Positions 5,944 through 11,889 of a DNA stretch of 12,988 bases are shown here, piece by piece. A program made the position numbers and the translations under genes. Position 1 is the first letter of the stretch. Every line of letters begins with the position of its first letter. The DNA is from JAYQUR01 sp038133505 (GTDB lineage Bacteria > Pseudomonadota > Alphaproteobacteria > MPNO01 > UBA830), in assembly GCA_038133505.1 (NCBI GenBank), contig JAYPTI010000095.1, forward strand, positions 1 through 12,988, given 5' to 3'. The notes under the pieces are model-generated. The model was not told where the DNA came from, searched no databases, and saw only the letters and a list, made by a program, of their open reading frames with translations.

Positions 5944-6759
5944 ATGACCGTAAAGGCCGCGGCACCGCCCCGCTGGCAGAATCACGACGAGCCGTCGCTC
6001 TCGCGCGACACGTTCGAGGCGCTGTGCCGGTTCGAGATACCGTGCGCGCGCATCCGGGGCTTCGCAACCGATGCCGAATGCGACGAGTTGGTCGCCGCGA
6101 TGGATGCGGTCGGCCTGCACAAGACCTACAAGGTGCCAGGGCTGAAGGAACCGCCGCGCTATATCGGGCTGACGCAGTTCGAGAAGCGCAAGCAGATCAA
6201 GGAAGACTATTTCCGGGAGGTGGACGAGGCCTGGGCCGAACAGGAAGCAGTGCTGTCGCGCATGGGCTGGAACCCGTTCGAGCGCATGTTCGACACCGTC
6301 CGCGCGCTCTATCCCGAAAAGACGCTGACCCTGGCCGACGAGCCGGGATACGGCCGCTACTACGCCGGCATCATCCGCGACACCAGCGGCGGCGGCACGC
6401 TGCATGCCGACGTCACCATGTACAGCGCCCGGGACTACGAGATCGGCAAGGTCGTCGACCAGATCACCTGGAACTTCTTCGCGAGCCATGTCGAGGGCGA
6501 GGGCGGCCGCACGACGATCCACAACCGGCCCTATCGCGTCGCGCCGGCCCCCGACGGGCGGATCGAGATCGAGGGCTTCGACCGGTCCTACGTCGCCGGC
6601 GCGGAAACGCATCTCTACGCCCCCGCCAAGGGCGACGTCGTAGTGTTCAACTCGCACAATCCCCACGAATGGACGGCCGTCGACGGCGCTCAGCGGCGCA
6701 TGGGCGTCAGCACCTATATCGGGCGGCTGGCCGACGGCAATTTCATCTACTGGTCGTGA
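5944..6759 (+). CDS. Fe(II)/2-oxoglutarate-dependent oxygenase
   Basis: A 271-residue protein with the double-stranded beta-helix features of 2OG-Fe(II) oxygenases, which couple 2-oxoglutarate decarboxylation to hydroxylation or related oxidation. The iron triad is seen as H154 and D156 (TLHADVTMY) plus a distal His in FNSHNPHEW, most likely H241 (H238 is the alternative), followed by R251/R252 for 2OG binding (GAQRRMGVSTYIG). Preceding strands (RYYAGIIRDTSGGG, 138-151) and DQITWNFFAS (172-181) fit the core. Because the Asp is kept, halogenase chemistry (where it is Gly/Ala) is not expected. The ATG at 5944 has GGGAG 8-12 nt upstream and lies 14 bp after the LLM gene; the stop is 4 nt before the VOC gene, so the three are surely co-transcribed. 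Substrate unknown. Confidence 0.8.
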   Translation: MTVKAAAPPRWQNHDEPSLSRDTFEALCRFEIPCARIRGFATDAECDELVAAMDAVGLHKTYKVPGLKEPPRYIGLTQFEKRKQIKEDYFREVDEAWAEQEAVLSRMGWNPFERMFDTVRALYPEKTLTLADEPGYGRYYAGIIRDTSGGGTLHADVTMYSARDYEIGKVVDQITWNFFASHVEGEGGRTTIHNRPYRVAPAPDGRIEIEGFDRSYVAGAETHLYAPAKGDVVVFNSHNPHEWTAVDGAQRRMGVSTYIGRLADGNFIYWS

Positions 6760-6763
6760 ACAG

Positions 6764-7333
6764 ATGACCGCGATCCCCGACGCCCAGATCAGCCATGTCG
6801 GCATCTACGTCACCGATCTGGACCGGATGGTGGATTTCTACGTGCGCGTGCTCGGCTTCACCGTCACCGACCGCGGGCCGCTGCCGTCGATGAAGGGCAC
6901 GCCCGGCGCGCCCGAATATGTCTTCATGAGCCGAAACCCGGAAGAGCATCACCAGCTCGTATTCGTGCCCGGCCGGCCGGCGGACGCGCCCTCGCAGATC
7001 GTGCAGCTCTCGCTCAAGGTAAGGACGCTCGCCGATCTCCGGACGATGCACGAAATCGTCACCGCCGACGCCGAAGCGCACGACATCCAGATCCGCGCGC
7101 ACGGCGTCGCCTGGAGCATGTATTTCAAGGATCCCGAAGAGAACACCGTCGAGGCCTTCACGCCGTCGCCGTGGTACGTCAACGCGCCGTCGGCCGTGCC
7201 GTTCGATTTCGACGCGATGACCGACGAGGAGATCTTCGACCACGTCGCCGCCGCGATAAGGGACATGCCCGGCTTCTCCTCCTACGACGAGTGGAGGAAA
7301 CGGGCGGCGGCGGAAATGGGCCGAAACGGCTAG
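6764..7333 (+). CDS. VOC-superfamily protein (glyoxalase / extradiol dioxygenase fold)
   Basis: A 189-residue protein with a vicinal-oxygen-chelate module over residues ~8-135. It opens ISHVGIYVTDLDRMVDFYVR, the standard first strand and helix. Metal-ligand candidates are H11, H62/H63 (EEHHQLVFVPG) and E130 (DPEENTVEAF), the pattern shared by glyoxalases and ring-cleaving dioxygenases. The HHQL(V) context is closer to extradiol dioxygenases than to glyoxalase I, but only one module is seen here, where catechol dioxygenases have two. A tail of ~50 residues (PSPWYVNAPSAVPFDFD onward) is Asp-rich with a WRKR end and lies outside the module. It begins 4 nt after the oxygenase stop. The fold is firm; the reaction is a guess, perhaps on the product of the preceding oxygenases. 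Confidence 0.82.
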   Translation: MTAIPDAQISHVGIYVTDLDRMVDFYVRVLGFTVTDRGPLPSMKGTPGAPEYVFMSRNPEEHHQLVFVPGRPADAPSQIVQLSLKVRTLADLRTMHEIVTADAEAHDIQIRAHGVAWSMYFKDPEENTVEAFTPSPWYVNAPSAVPFDFDAMTDEEIFDHVAAAIRDMPGFSSYDEWRKRAAAEMGRNG

Positions 7334-7354
7334 TCGCCGCCCGGGAGCGATAAC

Positions 7355-7936
7355 ATGTAACAGCCGCCGCTGTTTCGCGAAGAGAGGCCGGGCGTTCTCC
7401 GCGGCCTGATCGACGCGTTTCCGTTCGCAACCGTCGTCGTCAACGGCACCCACGGCCCGGAGGCGAACCACATCCCGCTGATCTTCCACCCGGAAGAGGA
7501 CGCGCATGGCATCCTGCGCGGCCATGTCGCCAGGGCGAACCCGCTCGGCGACGCCGCAAGGGACGCGGCGACCGCGCTCGCGATCTTCCAGGGGCCGCAT
7601 CACTACGTCAGCCCGTCCTGGTATCCGTCGAAGGCGGCGCATGGCAGGGTCGTGCCGACGTGGAACTATGCCGTCGTCCATGCGCGGGGCACGCTGTCGG
7701 CGGTCGACGACCCGGCGCGGCTGCTCGCGCACCTGAAATCGCTGACCGGCCGGCACGAAGGCCCGCGCACGACGCCATGGTCGGTCGACGATGCGCCGGC
7801 GGATTTCATCGAGAAGCAGCTCAAGGGGATCGTGGGCCTCGAGTTGCGTATCGAGGCGATCGACGGCAAGTGGAAGATGAGCCAGAACCGGGATGCGGCG
7901 GATCGCGCCGGTGTGCTCGACGGGCTGGCCGACTAA
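7355..7936 (+). pseudogene. PaiB-type FMN-binding split-barrel protein with a TAA stop at codon 2
   Basis: The frame is ATG-TAA-CAG-CCG-CCG and then stays open for 191 codons to the TAA at 7934-7936. The product would be a normal PaiB-family protein: HIPL near residue 40, GHVARANP, FQGPHHYVSPSWYPSK, VPTWNYAVVHARG and KMSQNRD all match. Family members begin M-Y-x-P, so the TAA replaces a Tyr codon (TAC or TAT). GGGAG lies 7 nt before the ATG, showing this is the native start. No other in-frame ATG, GTG or TTG comes before GTG 7652, which would lose half the protein. Either a very recent nonsense mutation, a sequencing error or stop readthrough explains it. It follows the VOC gene by 21 nt. PaiB proteins bind flavin and are often listed as transcriptional regulators, with little proof outside Bacillus. 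Confidence 0.8.
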
Positions 7937-7940
7937 GGCA

Positions 7941-7987
7941 CCGACGGCGCGTCGGCGGTTCGTGGGGAAATGGAGCCCTGAGGCTCC
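7941..7987. terminator. Hairpins in the convergent gap, possible two-way terminator
   Basis: The 60-bp gap between two converging gene runs holds two perfect hairpins: CCGACG/CGTCGG (7941-7955, loop GCG) and GGAGCC/GGCTCC (7972-7987, loop CTGA). Read leftward, the second comes just after the TPP-subunit stop and is followed by ATTTCCCC, a weak U-tract. Neither has a strong T-run, so termination is likely by place but not proven. Confidence 0.4.
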
Positions 7988-7996
7988 GGTCCGCTG

Positions 7997-8575
7997 CTAT
8001 TTCAACAGAGGTTTGACGGCCTCGCGAAATTCCCGGCGACGGTCGGCGCTGTGCAGCCACTCGTAATCGTAGTTCAGCGGCGGCGCGTCGCCCGGCTCGA
8101 CCTTGAGCGCAGCGAATACCGGACCCTTCATGGCCAGCAGCTCCGGCAGGTCGGCGGCGAACTGGTTGAGGCCCTCGTAGCTCGCCGCATGCGCATAGCC
8201 GGCCGCGCGTGCCATGCCGGCGAAATCGACCTTTCCGGTCTGCGGCGTCGGGTGACCGCCGTTCGCCTCGTAAGTGCCGTTCTCGACGACGAAATGGACG
8301 AGGTTCTGCGGCGCGGCGTTCGAGATGGTCGTGAGCGTCGACATGTTCATCATCAGGCTGCCGTCGCCGTCGAGCACGATGATCTTCTGGTCCGGCAGGC
8401 CGATGGCGAGGCCGAGCGCGTGCGATGACGCCTGGCCCATTGCGCCGACGCTGACGAAATTGAGCGGGTTCGGATCGACCCGGTGCCATTCGAAGGCCGA
8501 CGTGTAGGTCGCGACCACGATGGCGCCGTCGCGCAGGTCGCGGATTTTCTCGAAACAGGCCATGCGTTGCATCAT
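7997..8575 (-). CDS. TPP-binding (PP-domain) subunit of a sulfopyruvate/phosphonopyruvate decarboxylase-like enzyme
   Basis: A 192-residue protein equal to the C-terminal PP domain of thiamine-diphosphate 2-oxo-acid decarboxylases, here a separate subunit as in ComE of sulfopyruvate decarboxylase. The diphosphate/Mg motif reads LDGDGSLMMN (68-77) with D71, and closes with N99 in VVENGTYEANGGHPT (97-110). VGAMGQASSHALGLAIG (43-59) is the usual strand before it. The start ATG (8575) overlaps the stop of the PYR subunit gene by 4 nt (ATGA), so the two are translationally coupled, likely in equal amounts. Subunit roles are clear; the substrate is not. Sulfopyruvate, phosphonopyruvate or another 3-substituted pyruvate are candidates by family, and no coenzyme M or phosphonate genes are seen nearby. 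Confidence 0.82.
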   Translation of the reverse strand: MMQRMACFEKIRDLRDGAIVVATYTSAFEWHRVDPNPLNFVSVGAMGQASSHALGLAIGLPDQKIIVLDGDGSLMMNMSTLTTISNAAPQNLVHFVVENGTYEANGGHPTPQTGKVDFAGMARAAGYAHAASYEGLNQFAADLPELLAMKGPVFAALKVEPGDAPPLNYDYEWLHSADRRREFREAVKPLLK

Positions 8576-9087
8576 TGCCGGACGCTCCTTCCGATCAGCG
8601 CCACCATGGGCCGCGAGGTCTCATACGCCTTGTCGATGGCGCCGGGCAGCGCCGCGACGTCTTCGGACCCTTCGATCAGGATGTGGTCGATCTCCATGAC
8701 GTCGAGGATCGGCTCGATGACGCGAACGCCGAAACTCGCCGATTCCGCGGGCGACTTGTCGGCTTCCTTACCCAAGAGGCCGACGATCATGCAGATCGGC
8801 TGTTCGTAGTCGCAGCCGACGGCGCGGATGTTGTTGAGCGAATCCATCAGCCCCGTCTGCTGCATCAGAAGAACGGACCGCTTTTCGCAATAGCCGAGCG
8901 CCGCGCAGATCGAGACGCCCTCGTCCTCCTTGCTGAGGCGGATCAGCTCCAGCTCTCCGTCCTGGGAAAGGGGCCAGAGCAGACCGGCGCTGGTCGTCAG
9001 GTCCGGCAGCGCGCAGACGTGCCGGACGCCGGCCTCCTTGATGGCGGCGATGATCTCCGCGCCGCGCGGACCCTCCGGGGCCGCCAT
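8572..9087 (-). CDS. PYR-domain subunit of a sulfopyruvate/phosphonopyruvate decarboxylase-like enzyme
   Basis: A 171-residue protein matching the N-terminal PYR domain of TPP decarboxylases, as in the separate ComD-type subunit. The cofactor-activating Glu is probably E56 in RLSKEDEGVSICAALGY (50-66), followed by VLLMQQTGLMDSLNNIRAV (72-90), which corresponds to the family 'QNSGLGNSxN' segment with GLGN changed to GLMD. It pairs with the next gene, whose start overlaps its stop; a complete active site forms only between the two chains. It starts 3 nt after the hydrolase stop with no intergenic ribosome site, so translation probably follows from the hydrolase. The GLMD variation may mark a different substrate from true sulfopyruvate decarboxylase. 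Confidence 0.8.
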   Translation of the reverse strand: MAAPEGPRGAEIIAAIKEAGVRHVCALPDLTTSAGLLWPLSQDGELELIRLSKEDEGVSICAALGYCEKRSVLLMQQTGLMDSLNNIRAVGCDYEQPICMIVGLLGKEADKSPAESASFGVRVIEPILDVMEIDHILIEGSEDVAALPGAIDKAYETSRPMVALIGRSVRQ

Positions 9088-9090
9088 GCG

Positions 9091-9894
9091 TTACGCCGCG
9101 ATCGACAGTTCTGTGAGGAACGCTGCAAGCGCGATGTTGAAGTCTTCCTCGTTCTCGATGTTCGAAATGTGACCCGCCCGCGCGATGACGTCGTGACGGC
9201 AGTTGGGGATCGTCCTGGCAGCCTCGTGCAGAACTTCCGGCGGCGCGCCCTTGTCCATATCGCCGCCGATGATCAGCGTCGGGACGTCGATTTCGTCGAG
9301 CCGCGAGCCGAAGGCGAGGCGTTTGAGCGCTTCGCAGCAGCCTTCGTGGCCGACCGGGTTGGTCGTCCGCAGCATGTTGCGGACCTTGTCGAGGTAGGGC
9401 GGATTCGCGGCCACCGTTTCCGGCGTGAACCAGCGTTCGATGGTCGGCTCGACGACGCCTTCCATGCCGCCGGTCTTGCGGACGGTGTCGATGCGGTACT
9501 GGAAGTAGGCCGCGTAGTCCGGCGGCGCGTCGGGGCGCGAGTCGCACGCCGTCAGCGAGGTCAGCCGGTCGCCGTGGTTCTGCGCCATGCCGTAGCCCAG
9601 CATGCCGCCGATCGACAGGCCGACCCAATGCGTCTCGTCGATCTCGAAGTGATCGAGCAGCGCGATGGCGTCCTTCATCAGGTCGTCGAACGAATAAGGT
9701 CCGGGGGGCGCGTCGGAGCCGCCGTGGCCGCGGTGGTCGTAGCGAAGGATGTGGAACCGGTCCTTCAGCATGTCGACCTGGGCGTCCCACAGGTGAAGAT
9801 TATTGCCGAGCGCGTGGCTGAACGTGAGCCACGGCGCGCCTTCCTTGCCTTCCACCTCGCAGTTGAGCGAAAAGCCCCCGACATCGACTTTCAT
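9091..9894 (-). CDS. Alpha/beta hydrolase, 3-oxoadipate enol-lactonase-like
   Basis: A 267-residue single-domain alpha/beta hydrolase. The nucleophile elbow is GLSIGG with S94, the acid is probably D214 (GGDMDKGAP) and the base is H242 (RAGHISNIE), giving a complete triad. The oxyanion-hole segment is SHALGNNLHLWD (26-37), and RYDHRGHGGSDAP (51-63) is the usual strand-4 loop. Overall pattern and length are those of PcaD-like enol-lactonases and C-C or ester hydrolases, but the cap (about 120-190) is where substrate choice lies and does not identify it. GGGAGGG is about 6 nt before the ATG. It leads a three-gene leftward unit with the split TPP decarboxylase (gap 3 nt, then a 4-nt overlap), which implies consecutive steps in one pathway. 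Confidence 0.85.
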   Translation of the reverse strand: MKVDVGGFSLNCEVEGKEGAPWLTFSHALGNNLHLWDAQVDMLKDRFHILRYDHRGHGGSDAPPGPYSFDDLMKDAIALLDHFEIDETHWVGLSIGGMLGYGMAQNHGDRLTSLTACDSRPDAPPDYAAYFQYRIDTVRKTGGMEGVVEPTIERWFTPETVAANPPYLDKVRNMLRTTNPVGHEGCCEALKRLAFGSRLDEIDVPTLIIGGDMDKGAPPEVLHEAARTIPNCRHDVIARAGHISNIENEEDFNIALAAFLTELSIAA

Positions 9895-9971
9895 GATTTC
9901 CCTCCCGGTCGTCCCGTTGATTTGTTCTCAAAACCTATCAGCGGAGCGCGAGGGCGTACAGTCGCAGTCGA

Positions 9972-9988
9972 TGCAGGTCTATCCTGCA
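9972..9988 (-). terminator. Small hairpin over the recQ stop codon
   Basis: TGCAGG and CCTGCA form a perfect 6-bp stem with a 5-nt loop that includes the recQ TAG. No U-tract follows on the recQ strand, so this is a weak terminator candidate. The remaining 84 bp up to the hydrolase start hold only its ribosome site. Confidence 0.2.
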
Positions 9989-11841
9989 ATTTCTCCGGCG
10001 AAGTCCCTGCCGCCATTGATTTCCGCCAGAAACGGCTCGGCGAAATCGCGCAGCTTGGAGGCGCCGACGCCGTGAACGTCGGCGAAATCGTCCGTGGTCT
10101 GCGGCCGGCGCTTGGCCATGTCGATCAGCGACTTGTCGCCGAAAACGACATAGGCCGGGACGCCGCGGGCCTTGGCGATCTCGAGCCGCAGCGCGCGCAG
10201 GCGGTTCAGGAGCTCGATGTCGGAGTCCGACAGGTCGCCCGCCTCGGCGAGATCCTTGCGGCGCCGTGCCGCGGCGGGAGACTTCTTCACGGTATCGGGC
10301 CGGTACTTGAACGCCTCCTCGCCGCGCAGCAGATCGCCGCCCTTCGGCGTGAGTTTCAGCCCGCCGTAGCCCTGGACGTCGAGCGACAGAAACCCTGCGG
10401 CGACAAGCTGTCGGACGATCGATTGCCATTCGTTCTTGTGCAGCTCGGCACCCGCCCCGAAGACCGGCAGCTTGTCGTGGCCCGCCTTTTCGATCTTCTC
10501 CGTCGGGCCGCCGCGCAGGATGTCGATGATGTGCGCCGCGCCGTAGAGCTGGCCGGTGCGCTCGACGGCGGTCAGTACCTGGGTCGCGAGGTCGGTGCCG
10601 TCCCGCACCTCCGCCGGGTCGAGGCAGACGTCGCAATTGCCGCACGGCTCGATCCCCTCGCCGAAATAGGAGAGCAGCGACCGGCGGCGGCACTCCGGCG
10701 CCTCGCAATAGGCGACCAGCGCGTCGAGGCGCTTGTGCTCGCGGCGCTTGCGGTCGGGGCCCGACTCCTCGTCCTCGATGAAGACCCGGCGCATGCGGAT
10801 GTCCTGGAGGCCGTAGACCATATGCGCCTCGGCCTCGGCCCCGTCGCGCCCGGCGCGCCCGATTTCCTGGTAATAGGCCTCGAGGCTGCCGGGCAGGTCG
10901 ACGTGAAGAACGAAACGCACGTCCGATTTGTCGATCCCCATGCCGAACGCGATGGTGGCGACCACCACGACGCCCGGATCGGTCATGAAGGCGTTCTGGT
11001 TGGCCTCGCGCAAGCTTTTATCCATGCCCGCGTGATAGGGCAGCGCGTTGACGCCCTTCGCGCGCAGCCAGGCGGCGGCTTCCTCGGTCTTCTTCCGCGA
11101 CAGGCAGTAGACGATTCCGCTCTCGCCCGCGTGGCGTTCGACGAATTCGCCCATCTGCTTCTTCCAGTCGCGCTTCATCTCGACCGACAGCTTGATATTG
11201 GGCCGGTCGAAGCCGAGCACGACCGTCTCGGCGTCGCCGCCGAACAGCTTGGCGGCGATGTCGTCGCGGGTGACCGCATCGGCAGTCGCCGTCAGTGCCG
11301 CGATGGGGACGCCCGGGAACACCTCGCGCAGCGCGCCCAGCATTTCGTACTCGGGCCGGAAGGCAGGTCCCCATTGCGAGATGCAATGCGCCTCGTCGAC
11401 GGCGATCAGCCGCAGGTCGAGCTTCGCCAGCGCCGCCAGCATGCGATCCGTCATCAGCCGCTCGGGCGCCATGTAGAGGAGCCGCAGCTCGCCCGCCGCG
11501 GCGCGTCGCCAGACGGCGACGTTGTCCTCGCGCGACTTGGCGGAGTTGATGGTGTCCGCCGCGACCCCCGCGAGCTTGAGCGCTGCGACCTGGTCTTGCA
11601 TCAGCGCGACCAGCGGCGAGACGACGATCGTCAGCCCGCCCAGCGCCAGCGCCGGCACCTGGAAACACATCGATTTGCCGGAGCCCGTCGGCATGACCGT
11701 CAGCACGTTGCGGCCGGCCAGCAGTGCGTCGACAACCTGCTCCTGTCCCGGCCGGAACGCGTCGAAGCCGAAGACGTCCTTCAGGATGCGGTGCTTGTCG
11801 TCGAAGGGAGCGGCAGGATCGGAAAGGGCGGTTGCGGTCAT
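9979..11841 (-). CDS. recQ: ATP-dependent DNA helicase RecQ
   Basis: A 620-residue 3'-5' DNA helicase used in recombination and replication-fork repair. Helicase motifs in order: FGFDAFRPGQEQV (motif 0, 24-36), Walker A PTGSGKS (51-57), DEAH (149-152), ALTATA (182-187) and QEIGRAGRDG (325-334). The RecQ zinc site is C384, C400, C403 and C406 (CRRRSLLSYFGE ... PCGNCDVC), followed by the winged helix and a C-terminal HRDC domain at about 537-612. Length matches bacterial RecQ. The loop after DEAH reads QWGPAFRPEY, where E. coli has HD in place of PA (residues 159-160). The start ATG at 11841 has no clear Shine-Dalgarno. It lies 48 bp downstream of the MmgE/PrpD gene on the same strand and could share its transcript, though no functional link is expected. 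Confidence 0.95.
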   Translation of the reverse strand: MTATALSDPAAPFDDKHRILKDVFGFDAFRPGQEQVVDALLAGRNVLTVMPTGSGKSMCFQVPALALGGLTIVVSPLVALMQDQVAALKLAGVAADTINSAKSREDNVAVWRRAAAGELRLLYMAPERLMTDRMLAALAKLDLRLIAVDEAHCISQWGPAFRPEYEMLGALREVFPGVPIAALTATADAVTRDDIAAKLFGGDAETVVLGFDRPNIKLSVEMKRDWKKQMGEFVERHAGESGIVYCLSRKKTEEAAAWLRAKGVNALPYHAGMDKSLREANQNAFMTDPGVVVVATIAFGMGIDKSDVRFVLHVDLPGSLEAYYQEIGRAGRDGAEAEAHMVYGLQDIRMRRVFIEDEESGPDRKRREHKRLDALVAYCEAPECRRRSLLSYFGEGIEPCGNCDVCLDPAEVRDGTDLATQVLTAVERTGQLYGAAHIIDILRGGPTEKIEKAGHDKLPVFGAGAELHKNEWQSIVRQLVAAGFLSLDVQGYGGLKLTPKGGDLLRGEEAFKYRPDTVKKSPAAARRRKDLAEAGDLSDSDIELLNRLRALRLEIAKARGVPAYVVFGDKSLIDMAKRRPQTTDDFADVHGVGASKLRDFAEPFLAEINGGRDFAGEIAG

Positions 11842-11889
11842 CGGGCGATAGTACGGATCGCAGCCGAATCGGGCGACAGCCGGCGTGGA

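Noticed and set aside
5944..6759. 2OG-Fe(II) halogenase instead of hydroxylase
   Set aside because: Halogenases of this fold replace the Asp of HxD by Gly or Ala; here H154-A-D156 is intact.
7652..7936. GTG at 7652 as an alternative start for the PaiB gene
   Set aside because: It would remove about half of the conserved domain and has no Shine-Dalgarno; the native start with codon-2 stop at 7355 explains the data better.
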